This document shows, piece after piece, positions 35,194 to 44,120 of a DNA stretch of 64,000 nucleotides. The translations under genes and the position numbers were made by a program. The DNA lies in the NCBI GenBank assembly GCA_016703425.1, contig JADJCA010000016.1, positions 1 through 64,000 on the forward strand, given 5' to 3'. A model generated the notes under the pieces. It saw only the letters and a program-made list of their open reading frames with translations. It did not search any database and was not told the DNA's origin. The number at the start of each line of letters is the position of its first letter. Within the stretch, counting starts at the first letter, position 1. The stretch is from Myxococcales bacterium (GTDB lineage: Bacteria > Myxococcota_A > Polyangia > Polyangiales > Polyangiaceae).

Positions 35194-35307
35194 ATCAAGC
35201 TCGGCGCTCCTCTCCGTGGATTGGCGACACTCTTGCGCCCCGTGGACCGTTCCTCTGGCGGCGCAGGCGTTGGGTCTGGCGGCCGCGCGTAGCTTTGCGT
35301 CCACGCC

Positions 35308-35718
35308 TCAGACGCTTCCGACCGGCGGACCGGCGTCAAGCACCTCGCGGATCTTCCGACGCAGCGCATCGGGCGTGATCGGCTTCTGCAGGAACGCGAT
35401 GCCCGACTCCAGAACGCCGTGGTGAACGATCGCGTTCTCCGTATAGCCCGACATGTAGAGGACCCGCATTTCAGGCCGCAGCGGCGCAAGCCGGTCAGCG
35501 ACCTGGCGGCCGCTCATGCGAGGCATCACGACGTCGGTCAGGAGCAGATGAATGGTCGCCGGGAATTTTTCGGCCACGAGGAACGCTTCGCCGCCGTTGG
35601 CCGCCTCGAGCACGGCGTAGCCGGCCTTGCGCAAGATGGCGCGTGTGGCGCTCCTGACCTGTTCGTCGTCTTCGACGAGCAAGACCGTCTCCGATCCTCG
35701 AGGGTCAGCGGTGGCGGC
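35308..35718 (-). CDS. Receiver domain, probably the detached C-terminus of the adjacent hybrid kinase
   Basis: This frame encodes a full CheY-like receiver: ETVLLVEDDEQVRSATRAIL, HLLLTDVVMPRMSGRQVADR (phospho-Asp), VLYMSGYTENAIV and FLQKPITPDALRRKIREVL. It is in a different frame from the kinase directly upstream, and I find no ATG or GTG that would start it after the kinase stop at 35720. In relatives with this PAS-kinase layout, the same receiver is fused to the kinase by a short linker. I therefore read this as the frameshifted end of one hybrid kinase rather than a separate gene. Confidence 0.65.
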   Translation of the reverse strand, partial: AATADPRGSETVLLVEDDEQVRSATRAILRKAGYAVLEAANGGEAFLVAEKFPATIHLLLTDVVMPRMSGRQVADRLAPLRPEMRVLYMSGYTENAIVHHGVLESGIAFLQKPITPDALRRKIREVLDAGPPVGSV

Positions 35719-35719
35719 G

Positions 35720-37363
35720 CTACCGACGAGTCTGGCTCGACATCGGGCGCGCGCGCGGCAGGTAGATCTTGAACGTGGTTCCCTTGCCGGGCTCGCTGTA
35801 GACCCAGATGTGCCCACCGCTCTGTTTGACGATTCCGTGGACCGTCGACAAGCCGAGCCCGGTGCCCTTGCCTCGGTCTTTGGTCGTGAAAAACGGCTCG
35901 AAGATTCGCTCGCGCGTCGCGGCGTCCATTCCTCGCCCCGTGTCGGATGCCGCCAGCATGACGTGAGGCCCTGGGCTAACGTCGACGTGCGTAGCCGCGT
36001 ATTCGGCATCTAGCGTCACGTTCGAGGTCTCAATCGTCAGACGGCCGCCTTGCTCCATCGCGTCGCGGGCATTAACCACCAGGTTCACGATGACCTGCTC
36101 CATCTGCCCTAGGTCCGCGTACACGCTCCACAGCGCGTCCGCCGGAAACAGCGAGAGTTCGCAGGCGTCTCCGAGCACACGCCCCAACATGCGTTGCATG
36201 TCGAGCAGCATGTGATTGAGGTTCAGCACGCGCGGCCGCAGGACCTGTTTGCGACCGAAGGCCAAGAGCTGCCGCGTCAGCTCGGTCGCGCGCTGCGCCG
36301 CGGTTCGAATCTCGTCGATGTCGCCGGCCATCGGGTCTTCGGGGGCCAGCGTCTCGAAGACGATCTGCGAGTAGGCGAGGATGACCGACAGCAGGTTGTT
36401 GAAGTCGTGCGCCACGCCACCCGCCAGCACGCCAACGGCCTGCAGCTTCTGGCTCTGCCGGAGCTGCTCCTCCAGGTGGCCGAGGGATTGTTCCATCCGC
36501 TTGCGCTCCGTGATGTCGCGGATGACGGCAAGCGCAGCGGGACGCCCTTCGTGAGCGAACGAAGCAAGCGATATGTCCACCGGCACCTCGGTGCCGTCAC
36601 TCCGAAGCGCAACCAGGTTTCGCCCCCGCCCATGGCCCGCGGGCGGCGCGGCGAAGTAGCCTTCCCGATGCCCAATGTGCGCCGCCCTCACGCGGGCCGG
36701 GAGCAACGCCTCGATCGTGAGCCCCATGAGCGCGCCCAGCTCGTAGCCGAAGAGCCGTTCCGCCGCGGGGTTCGCGAGCAGGACGCGCCCATCGGGCGCG
36801 GCGACGACGATGGCGTCGGGCGCCGCCGCGTAGAGCTCCTCCAACAGCGACGCGCGTTGACCCTCGTGCGCGGCGAGCCGCTCTTGGGCGCGGCGGAGAG
36901 CGGTCTCGGAGCACTTGCGCGCGGTAATGTCGACAACGAGACCGAGCGAACCTCCGGACATACCGCACGCGCCAAGATGGGGGCTCGCGTCGACGAGAAG
37001 CCAGACGTCCGAGCCATCGGCGTGCTTTAGGCGGAGCTCGAAGCACGCTGCGATGCCTCGACCTCGCCACGGTCCCGGTTCGTCGGCGGGCTCGCTCTGC
37101 TCGGCGACCGTGAACTCCGCCAGCAAGTGACCAACCATCGCCGCAGGTGTCACGCCCAACATCGCAGCCATCCCGGCGTTGACGAACAGCACGCGGTCGT
37201 CGGCGCCGACGACCACGACACCAACGTTGGCCGTGGCCGTGACACCTTCGACGATGCCCGTGGCAAGCTCCTCCCCCGTCACAATGCGCTCAGCGTATCC
37301 CCGTAGTGCACGCACCCTGGGCACGGATCGAACGCCCACGCAGCGATCACCCCAAAGCATCAT
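35720..37363 (-). CDS. PAS-domain sensor histidine kinase (hybrid-type, frame broken before receiver)
   Basis: The kinase has two PAS domains (GVVVVGADDRVLFVNAGMAA and AIVVAAPDGRVLLANPAAER, with RLFGYELGALMG), then the H-box GVLAGGVAHDFNNLLSVIL with the phospho-accepting His. The ATPase has NLVVNARDAM (N box), ASDTGRGMD (G1), FEPFFTTKDRGKGTGLGLST (F and G2) and GTTFKIYLPR. No membrane segment is seen, so it is a cytoplasmic sensor. The start is uncertain: ATG at 37363, upstream ATG at 37426, or GTG at 37282. The frame ends at a TAG just after the catalytic domain, and a receiver follows in another frame. It opposes a second chemosensory-like group. Confidence 0.78.
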   Translation of the reverse strand: MMLWGDRCVGVRSVPRVRALRGYAERIVTGEELATGIVEGVTATANVGVVVVGADDRVLFVNAGMAAMLGVTPAAMVGHLLAEFTVAEQSEPADEPGPWRGRGIAACFELRLKHADGSDVWLLVDASPHLGACGMSGGSLGLVVDITARKCSETALRRAQERLAAHEGQRASLLEELYAAAPDAIVVAAPDGRVLLANPAAERLFGYELGALMGLTIEALLPARVRAAHIGHREGYFAAPPAGHGRGRNLVALRSDGTEVPVDISLASFAHEGRPAALAVIRDITERKRMEQSLGHLEEQLRQSQKLQAVGVLAGGVAHDFNNLLSVILAYSQIVFETLAPEDPMAGDIDEIRTAAQRATELTRQLLAFGRKQVLRPRVLNLNHMLLDMQRMLGRVLGDACELSLFPADALWSVYADLGQMEQVIVNLVVNARDAMEQGGRLTIETSNVTLDAEYAATHVDVSPGPHVMLAASDTGRGMDAATRERIFEPFFTTKDRGKGTGLGLSTVHGIVKQSGGHIWVYSEPGKGTTFKIYLPRARPMSSQTRR

Positions 37364-37419
37364 GTGCGTCCACCCCACTTCGCGCCTGCACAAGTTCGCG
37401 CGTCCACACCTCGACGGTC

Positions 37420-38052
37420 TCAGCACACCTCCGCGAGGACCTCACCCTCGTGGCGCGAGAGCCGCTCGATCATCGACGCCGTCATTCGAGCGCCCGCGCG
37501 GAGCAGGAGGACGCCCTTTGGGCCGAGCAGATCGCGAGCCAACACCATGCCCTCTCGCAAGTGAGCGACGGCTACGCGGCTCGTGCCCCGCCACTTGAGG
37601 CCCACGAAGAAGACGACCTCGAAGGAGGTGCACTCGAGCGCGACGCGTTGCCCGACGACGCGCGCGGCTTCGATCTCCGCGAGTTCGTCGGCGGTGGTCG
37701 GGTACGGCAAGCCGCTCGTCAGGTTGAAGCCATCCAAGACGAAGCTCTCTTTGACGGCGCCCATGGCGATGTTGGTGAGCTCGGAGACGAATTCGGCCGC
37801 CAGCTCGGGGTCGTCGATGGGCTCTCCCAGCATTCGCTCGGCGATCCCGCGCGCGGCGTCCGGTCCCACCAACAGCGTGACCAACAGCTCGACCTCGCGC
37901 TGCACGTCGATGAGACGCACGGAGAAGGCGTGGCCGCAGGGGAAGAGGACGAGATCGCCCACACCAAGCGTCTCGCGGAGGCTCGTGCCCATGGCCGCCT
38001 GAAGCGTATCGGCAAGGCGGCGCCACGCCATCGTTCCTGTCGCGGCGCTCAT
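37420..38052 (-). CDS. CheX/CheC-like phosphatase-type protein with extra C-terminal segment, 210 aa
   Basis: Residues 80-125 (EFVSELTNIAMGAVKESFVL) carry the E-x2-N pattern of CheC/CheX/FliY aspartyl-phosphate phosphatases, in which Glu and Asn act on phosphorylated CheY-type receivers. The N-terminal domain (MGTSLRETLGVGDLVLFPCG) is family-like but divergent. The C-terminal 40 residues (LREGMVLARDLLGPKGVLLL) match the short segment often placed before HD-GYP or behind receivers. The start overlaps the stop of the upstream gene (ATGA). Flanking sensor kinases suggest it dephosphorylates a receiver here. The assignment is from motif pattern. Confidence 0.6.
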   Translation of the reverse strand: MSAATGTMAWRRLADTLQAAMGTSLRETLGVGDLVLFPCGHAFSVRLIDVQREVELLVTLLVGPDAARGIAERMLGEPIDDPELAAEFVSELTNIAMGAVKESFVLDGFNLTSGLPYPTTADELAEIEAARVVGQRVALECTSFEVVFFVGLKWRGTSRVAVAHLREGMVLARDLLGPKGVLLLRAGARMTASMIERLSRHEGEVLAEVC

Positions 38053-38459
38053 CCTCCCTCCGCCTTCAAGGGCCTCGTCACAGGACTGCTCACGGGCGTC
38101 CCCGCGGCGGCGCGGGCCAGCCCCAAGCGCGCGGCCTGGGCCGCAGCGTCACGCGTGCGGCCGTCGCGCTCGCCGTATCGCTCGCGCCGCGTCCCTACGA
38201 TTCGGCGCCAGAAGGCGAGCGCGACAACCGGCTGACTCCGCCGTTCGACGACCCGCGCCAGACGCTCGAGGAGCACGTCGAGCCACACGTGGCTGGGCCC
38301 CTCCTCGGCATCGGTTTGAACGAACTCCACGGCGGCGCGCAAGAAGAAGTCGGCTTCTTCAAGCGCGCCGCGCCGCTCGAGCTCCTCCGCCATGGCGCCA
38401 AACACCTGACAGATGCGCTCCCGAGCCTCGCTCGAGACGTATTGCGAACGAACGAACAT
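38049..38459 (-). CDS. Small helical protein cotranscribed with the CheX-like gene, 136 aa
   Basis: The ATG at 38459 follows GGAGAGGGGAAACGC, an excellent ribosome-binding site; a longer frame from 38606 lacks it. The sequence is helical and rich in Arg and Glu (RERICQVFGAMAEELERRGA, then EADFFLRAAVEFVQTDA), with TPR-like alternation but too short to call. No family is known to me. Its stop overlaps the start of the CheX-like gene, so they form a two-gene operon. It faces a divergent response regulator. Confidence 0.65.
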   Translation of the reverse strand: MFVRSQYVSSEARERICQVFGAMAEELERRGALEEADFFLRAAVEFVQTDAEEGPSHVWLDVLLERLARVVERRSQPVVALAFWRRIVGTRRERYGERDGRTRDAAAQAARLGLARAAAGTPVSSPVTRPLKAEGG

Positions 38460-38633
38460 GCGTTTCCCCTCTCCAACGACGGAACGGCACGACCCACGGC
38501 GCGCTCGATGGCCGGACCGCGGGCATTCGGGCGTCCGATCCACGCTGGCCACTTGCGAGCAGCCAGTTCGGCCATCCCAATGGCCCAGCCGCGCAAGGCG
38601 TGTCACCCGCTTGTCACTGGCGCCGCCTGACGA

Positions 38634-39323
38634 ATGAGGCTCTACTTGACGGCGTTGTCAGGCGCGCCATTCCCTAGGCTCCTCGTCGTTGAAGACGATC
38701 CCATCGTGGCGGAGGACATTCGCGCGACCGCCGCCGGGGCTGGCTATGACGTGCGCGCCGTCGTGGCCGCGGTCGACGACGCAGAGCGCGCCCTCGATGA
38801 GCACTGCCCGGATGCCGTCATCGTCGACATCGGTCTCGAACGCGGCAGCGGCCTCTCGCTCGGCGCGAGCCTTAGCCGCCGCAACGTCCCCTTCCTTTAC
38901 CTCACGGGCCGCAGCGACGCGAAGACCACGCGCGCCGCCGCCGACACGAACCCAGTGGGCTACGTGGTGAAGCCGTTTTCGCAGCAACAGCTCCTCGCCG
39001 CGATGATCGTGGGCTTCGAGGGCGGAGCCGCAGACCGCGCGCGACGCCTGGGTGCCGCCGTTCAGCGCATAGCCGCCGAGGTGGTCGAGCTCGGCCTGGC
39101 GTCGCCCTCGTCGCGGACGGAAGTGAGGCCCGTTCCCGGCCTCACCGACCTCTCACGACGCGAATGGGAGGTGCTCCGCGAGCTGCTCGCACACAATCGC
39201 GTCCCCGCCATCGCTCGCAAGCTCTTCATCAGCCAAGCAACCGTGCGCAATCACCTCAAGGCGATCTTCGCGAAGCTGGGGGTTCACTCGCAGCAAGAGC
39301 TCTTGCAGCGTCTCGTTTCGTAG
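38634..39323 (+). CDS. Response regulator with LuxR-type DNA-binding domain
   Basis: The 229-residue protein has a receiver (RLLVVEDDPIVAEDIRATAA, Asp65 in DAVIVDIGLERGSGLS, FLYLTGRSD, GYVVKPFSQQQL) and a LuxR/FixJ helix-turn-helix (LSRREWEVLRELLAHNRVPA and ISQATVRNHLKAIFAKLGVH). The receiver resembles those paired with HWE/HisKA_2 kinases, and just such a kinase is encoded convergently downstream. The two 3' ends overlap by about 68 bp. The pair is a likely two-component system, with autoregulation possible but not shown. Target genes are unknown. Confidence 0.88.
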   Translation: MRLYLTALSGAPFPRLLVVEDDPIVAEDIRATAAGAGYDVRAVVAAVDDAERALDEHCPDAVIVDIGLERGSGLSLGASLSRRNVPFLYLTGRSDAKTTRAAADTNPVGYVVKPFSQQQLLAAMIVGFEGGAADRARRLGAAVQRIAAEVVELGLASPSSRTEVRPVPGLTDLSRREWEVLRELLAHNRVPAIARKLFISQATVRNHLKAIFAKLGVHSQQELLQRLVS

Positions 39324-41335
39324 CGCTGCCGCGCGGGAAGCGCACCGTTACGCGCGTTCCGCCTCCGGGTCTCTCCTCCCAACGCGCGTCTCCACCGAGC
39401 CGGAGCGCGAGCTGCTGCACGAGACGGGCGCCGAGCGACGCCGGCTCAGCCGGGCAGCCCACCCCGTCATCATCCACGACGAGGAGCGCGTCGTCGCCGG
39501 CCGTGTCGAGCACCACGGTCACGAAGCCGTCGCGCCCGCGGAGGCCGTGGCGGGAAGGCGTTGGTGATGAGCTCGCTGAGGAGCAGGCCCAAGTCGAGGT
39601 ACCGCTCCGAAGGCAATCCCAGCGGCTCCGAGCTAACTCGAACCGCGAGCTGCGTTGCCGTACCGTGGACCTCGGCGACCAACTTCGCTAGCTGGCCAAG
39701 GTAGCTCAGCATATCGAGATCGCCATCGACCTCCGCCTCGCTCAGCTTTTCGTGAACGAGCGCCACAGCCTCGATTCGATGCAGCGCGGCTGCGAGAAGC
39801 GCCTGCGTTGCCGGATCGCGAAGTGAACCGAAATGCACGCGGAGCATGCTCGCGATGGTCTGGAGGTTGTTCTTCACGCGGTGGTGGAACTCGTCGAGGA
39901 GCTCCTTGCGGTAGGTGGCCTCGGCCTCGAGGCGCGCGTTCTCTCGTAGCGCAGCAGTCGCCCGCTCTTCGTCGGTGATGTCGCGCAGCACCGAGACGAA
40001 GACGGGCCCCCCGGGCGTCTCGAGCCTCGTGACGTGCGCGCGAGAGGTAAAGACGGTGCCGTCTTTCCGGCGACTCGCAAGCGTGCCCGACCAGGAGCCC
40101 TGGCGCGCGAGTCCCGCTAAGATCGCTTCGCGGAGCGCGGCGTTTCCCTCGTTGGTGAGCGCGTTCAACGATCCTACGGGGCGCCCCAAGAGCTCGCCGG
40201 CCGCGTAGCCGAACGTGCGTTCGAGCGCGGGATTGGCGAAGCGAATGGCGTACGTTTCGTCGATAAAGAGGACGCCTTCGCTGAGGGAGCTCAGCACGAG
40301 CGAGTGCGTCTGAAGTTCTTGACGAGCTGCGACGCGATGCGACACATCCTGGACGGTCCCACTGCGCTTTCCCCCTTCGGCGTGAGCGCAGCGAAGCCGC
40401 AACCAGCGCGTGACCCCGCCGGGGCGAGGCACGCGGACGAGTGCTTCGGTGGTCGCCCCAGTCGGGCATGGGCCGAGACACTCGCGCACGAGCGCCTGAT
40501 CCTCCGGCTGGACACGCGCGAAGGCGTCATCCAAGTCCATTTCCGTCGCGGGGTCGAGTTCGAGCAGCCGACACAGTTCCGGTGACACGACGAGGGTCGA
40601 GTCAGCCCGCTCGGCCCAGCTTCCCAGCCGGGCGATGCGCTGCGCCTCATGAAGACTCTCCTCGCTCTGCCGAAGTTTCGTGAGCGCGCGAGCCTCGGCG
40701 GCACCGCTCGTGACGAAGCCGGCTACGGCGACGACCCGCCCGCCGCGGACGACCGGCGACATGTGCACGCGAACCGGCTCGATCTCCGGGGCCGCACTCA
40801 TCGGTCCGCCCTCATCGAACGAAGAGGCCTCGCCGGCCGTCGCGCGTGCGAACGCCGCGCGCGCTGCGTCGGCGAAGGCTGGACGGGCTGCGATCCACGG
40901 CACCTCCCAGAGCTTGAGCCGATGGCTCGTCCGGCCTGACGCGGCCCAGCTCGCCGACTTCCCAGCGAGCCAGTGCCCGTCGAGTGCGTAGACCGCTACA
41001 TGTTCGGGCCACGCCTCCAGGAGCGGGCCAACGTCGCTCATGGGGGGGGGCGGCGCGATAACGACGGAGGCGCCCATGCCATCGGACACGCGCTCCCAGC
41101 GAACCTCCTCAGCCGCCACGGTCGACGCGAGGATGGCGTCGATCTCGTCGGGAAACCGAAGACCCACCGCGGTCTGCGCAGGAAACGCGCGCGCCCAGGC
41201 ACAATTTTCGCGAATGGTCATGCCGGTGGCGTCGACGAGCAACGCCAACAGCGACTCACTGGCGAGAAGAGCTTCGAAGACCTCGCCAACGGACATCCGT
41301 TCATCCGCGTTCGAGCACATCGATCCGACGGCCAT
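39256..41335 (-). pseudogene. HisKA_2-type sensor histidine kinase, interrupted by one extra base
   Basis: Read with one base removed, the gene gives a 692-residue kinase: an N-terminal sensor part, PAS domains (LIDETYAIRFANPALERTFG-type), then the HisKA_2 box DEFHHRVKNNLQTIASMLRV with the phospho-His. The ATPase would read ELITNAFRHGLRGRDGFVTV, DDDGVGCP and GGGTRVTVRF. As deposited, a GGG run at 39552-39554 (plus strand) shifts the frame and the N-terminal piece ends at 39470. Dropping one G restores NAFRHGLRG exactly. The start could be 41335 or 41296. Type 'pseudogene' is used because of the shift. A sequencing error or real inactivation cannot be told apart here. Confidence 0.8.
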
Positions 41336-41500
41336 TTTGCACGATTCCCTGCCCTCGTCGAGGCAGGCTAGTGTGCGGATCGCGGGCTCGTCGCGGCCAC
41401 TCGAAAAGCCCCCGTACTGGCTAGTGAGTCGGCCCAGTGCGGCCATTCCGAAACGGCAGCCAATCGGCCCGGCGGACTCCGCAAGCCAGCGGCCCGGGCC

Positions 41501-42268
41501 TCAGCGCACGCGCCTCACGAGAACGGCCGTCGTGTCGTCGCGCATTCGACCGTTGAGCTCGCCAAGGACAGCGAGGCGCCGCTGCAGCCGTCCGGCCTGC
41601 GCCGTCAACATCGCGTCGGCTTCGAACTGATCGATGCCGCCCTGGCGGTCACCGTTCTTCAGCGGCAAGTCGGGCGTGCGTTCGAGGTCGACGAGACCGT
41701 CGGTGCCGATGAGAAGCGTATCCACCTGCTCGACGTTGGCCTGCACGTAGAGCTCGGGGATGGCGCCGCGCGAAGGCCCCTCCATGATGAGGTACCCCAC
41801 GTAGGGCGGCGCGTTGTCGGGCCCCGGATCGATGATCTGCACGTCACCGTTGAGCGAGACGACGCCGTCGCCGACGCCGAACACAGACACGCGCGTGCCA
41901 TCGATGGCGAGGCCAAGGAAGCCGAAGAGCAGCGTCTCGGCGATGAACTCTTCGCGCTCCCTGTCATCGGGGCACGCCCCGCGAGCGACGTTGTCGAGGT
42001 ACGTGACGAGCGCGCGCGTCGTGCCGTAGGCGAGCTCCATCCCGGCCTTCCCGGCCTGCATGCGTCGGGCGATCTCGCCCGCGAGGAACTGCGCGCCGAG
42101 CCGCGCGCCGACCTCCGAGTAGCGAGACGACGAGCAGCCGTCGGTCACGACCGCTGCGAGCCGCTGTTCCTCGATGCGTACGGCGAAGCCGTCCTGGTTG
42201 TTGCGCCCCTTCTGAACGTGCTCACGCCCGATGACGGAGCCAGCGACGACGCCAAAAACAACACCCAT
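41501..42268 (-). CDS. PP2C-family Ser/Thr protein phosphatase
   Basis: The 255-residue protein shows the PP2C pattern. QDGFAVRIEEQRLAAVVTDG holds the early and D-G metal motifs, and the expected G-x-G-D-G appears as FGVGDGVVSLNGD. LLIGTDGLVDLERTP (metal Asp) and RDDTTAVLVRR (the last D-D/N motif) close the site. PP2C enzymes are Mn/Mg-dependent and oppose Hanks-type kinases or act in partner switching. The N-terminal ATG at 42268 is preferred; an upstream in-frame start at 42343 adds a basic leader. No kinase is adjacent. It lies behind the lipoprotein gene on the same strand with a 44-bp gap. Confidence 0.82.
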   Translation of the reverse strand: MGVVFGVVAGSVIGREHVQKGRNNQDGFAVRIEEQRLAAVVTDGCSSSRYSEVGARLGAQFLAGEIARRMQAGKAGMELAYGTTRALVTYLDNVARGACPDDREREEFIAETLLFGFLGLAIDGTRVSVFGVGDGVVSLNGDVQIIDPGPDNAPPYVGYLIMEGPSRGAIPELYVQANVEQVDTLLIGTDGLVDLERTPDLPLKNGDRQGGIDQFEADAMLTAQAGRLQRRLAVLGELNGRMRDDTTAVLVRRVR

Positions 42269-42312
42269 GGGCGCGGACAAGCGTAAGCGCTGTCCGCCTG
42301 TGGCGTCACGTT

Positions 42313-42816
42313 TCAGTCGTCCTTGGCTCCCTGCGCGATCCACCGGCGCACCACGAGGCGCACCTCAGCCGGAAGCAGCTCGTTGTCGCGGGGCATGGCT
42401 TGTCCGCAGCTCTTTCCCTCGCAGGAGGCGTCGAGGAGGCAGTGATCGCCGTCCAGTTTGCGCATGAGGTAGCCCTTGGTCGGCTCGCCGGGCACCACGA
42501 GCGGCATCGAGGTGAGCTCCGAGGACGCTTCAAGGAGCCCCTTTCGGATCCGCGTCGCGTCGGGCACCTCGTCTTTGCCGCCCAGGTAGAGGCCCGCCGA
42601 GTTTCGCGCGAGCGCGTTGCCATGGCAGCTCGAAAACCCGCAACTCTGCGCGAACAGCGGCACCACCGCCGCCCGAAACGTCGTGGGCGGCGCGAGCAAG
42701 TCGGTCCCTGCGGGCAGCACGAACGCCTCGCACTTGACCGGGGCCGGCGGCGACTCCGACGTGCATGCGGCCGCCACGACCAAGGCCAGCGCCGGCGAAA
42801 TCGTCCGAAGCGTCAT
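42313..42816 (-). CDS. Secreted lipoprotein with CxxxxCH (c-type-haem-like) motif
   Basis: The 167-residue protein starts with a lipoprotein signal (ALALVVAAACTSES). Its core has FRAAVVPLFAQSCGFSSCHG, where SCGFSSCH has a C-x4-C-H spacing rather than the C-x2-C-H of ordinary c-type cytochromes. The rest contains further Cys (CLLDASCEGKSCGQAMP) that may form disulfides. The pattern is similar to myxobacterial proteins annotated as cytochrome-c-like. Whether haem is bound is uncertain. A short MPRDNELLPAEVRLVVRRWI C-terminus, typical of such proteins, is present. Confidence 0.68.
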   Translation of the reverse strand: MTLRTISPALALVVAAACTSESPPAPVKCEAFVLPAGTDLLAPPTTFRAAVVPLFAQSCGFSSCHGNALARNSAGLYLGGKDEVPDATRIRKGLLEASSELTSMPLVVPGEPTKGYLMRKLDGDHCLLDASCEGKSCGQAMPRDNELLPAEVRLVVRRWIAQGAKDD

Positions 42817-42881
42817 GCGCCTGAAGCATGGTCGGTCCGGGCGGCTAGGACAAGGCCTGCGCGCTGGGGCATACTCGTTGG

Positions 42882-43556
42882 GTGCTCTCCTTCCGCCTTG
42901 CGCGCGTCCCGGTGCGGATTCACTTCTTCTTCTTCCTCACGGCGGCGATGCTCGCCGGAGGCAGACCCGGGCCCCTGCTCATCTCTTGGTTGGTCGTCGT
43001 CTTCGTGTCCGTCATGGTCCACGAGTTCGGCCACGCGCTGATGGGTCGTGCCTTCGGGCTCGTCCCGGAGATTGACCTGCACGGCATGGGCGGCACGACC
43101 TCCTGGACCGCAGGCCGGCCGCTCGGTCCCGGCCCGCACATCTTGATCAGCCTCGCGGGTCCCTTCGCGGGTTTGGCGCTCGGTGCCGTCGTGTGGGCGG
43201 CGTCAGGCTCCGTCGCGACGACGGCGCTGTCGAAGGCCATCGTCTCTCAGCTCATCTGGGTCAACGTCGCGTGGGGCGCCGTCAACCTCATCCCCATGCT
43301 CCCGCTCGACGGCGGCAACGTGATGGCCCGCACCCTCGATGCGCTCACCGGCGGGCGGGGCCGCAAGCCGGCGCACGTCGTGTCGGCGCTCATCGCCGTG
43401 GCCATCATCGGCTACGTCCTCGCAACGGGAGGCCTCACCGCGCTCTTGGCCGGAAACGTCGGCGCCGCCTGGCCCGCCATCCTCGCGACGCTCTTCCTGG
43501 TGCAGAACGTCCGAGCGCTGATGCCGCCCCCGGAGGATCGCGACGCGGAGTCCTAG
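42882..43556 (+). CDS. Site-2-protease-type membrane metalloprotease (M50)
   Basis: This 224-residue membrane protein has the zinc site VMVHEFGHALMG (H47, E48, H51) in a transmembrane helix and the second metal motif NLIPMLPLDGGNVMA (Asp143). About five hydrophobic segments surround them, and there is no PDZ or CBS domain. Such minimal M50 proteases cut membrane-embedded substrates such as anti-sigma factors. The GTG at 42882 is the first start in frame. Its neighbour is a TerB-like gene 75 bp downstream, and a functional link is not evident. Confidence 0.88.
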   Translation: MLSFRLARVPVRIHFFFFLTAAMLAGGRPGPLLISWLVVVFVSVMVHEFGHALMGRAFGLVPEIDLHGMGGTTSWTAGRPLGPGPHILISLAGPFAGLALGAVVWAASGSVATTALSKAIVSQLIWVNVAWGAVNLIPMLPLDGGNVMARTLDALTGGRGRKPAHVVSALIAVAIIGYVLATGGLTALLAGNVGAAWPAILATLFLVQNVRALMPPPEDRDAES

Positions 43557-43631
43557 AGCGATGGCTAGCTAGAGATCGGGACGCTCGACTGGTAGCCCTC
43601 GCGGCCAAGGACCTCTGGTATTCTCCGCGCC

Positions 43632-44117
43632 ATGCCCGACCCGACCGAAGGCGTCCTGCGCGCCGTCCCCGAAGGCAGCCTTTCCCTCTCGAAAGCGGAG
43701 GCCGACGGGATCCTCGAGATCGCGTTCCTCGCCATCGCTGCCGACCGCAAGCTCCACGACGAGGAGCTCGTCGCCTTTCGCGCCGTGGCCGGTCGGCTGC
43801 GGCAGCTCTCGGGGAGCGCGGCCGCCCCCACGGTGAGCGACCGTGACTTCGAGCTCATCCTCGAGCGCTTCGGGCCCGACCTCGATCGCGAGGTGGCCGA
43901 AGAGCACCTTCGCGCACGCGGCGCCGAGCTCACGCGGCCGGAGGCGCGGAAGCTCGCGTACAAGGTGGCCTACGCGCTGGCGCTCTGCGATCTCGAGACC
44001 AGCGACGAAGAGTTCGAGTTCGATCTGCAGCTCATCGACGCCTTGGCCCTCACGACCGAAGAGGCCGACGCGCTCGAGGACGAGGTCTTGGACGCCTTCC
44101 AAGACATCCCGGAGTAG
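43632..44117 (+). CDS. TerB-like tellurite-resistance-family protein
   Basis: The 161-residue acidic helical protein resembles the TerB family. It has AEADGILEIAFLAIAADRKL followed by HDEELVAFRAVAGRL, then later RKLAYKVAYALALCDLETSD and EEFEFDLQLIDALAL. The paired D..L..EE and A..D....EE patterns are typical of TerB metal-binding sites. TerB proteins are linked to envelope stress and phage/tellurite resistance in other bacteria, but no ter genes are nearby. It ends 3 bp before the convergent surface-protein gene. Confidence 0.75.
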   Translation: MPDPTEGVLRAVPEGSLSLSKAEADGILEIAFLAIAADRKLHDEELVAFRAVAGRLRQLSGSAAAPTVSDRDFELILERFGPDLDREVAEEHLRARGAELTRPEARKLAYKVAYALALCDLETSDEEFEFDLQLIDALALTTEEADALEDEVLDAFQDIPE

Positions 44118-44120
44118 CGC

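Noticed and set aside
38049..38606. Longer start (38606) for the small helical protein
   Set aside because: The added 49 residues are Arg/Cys-rich and unlike the rest, and a strong ribosome-binding site sits before ATG 38459.
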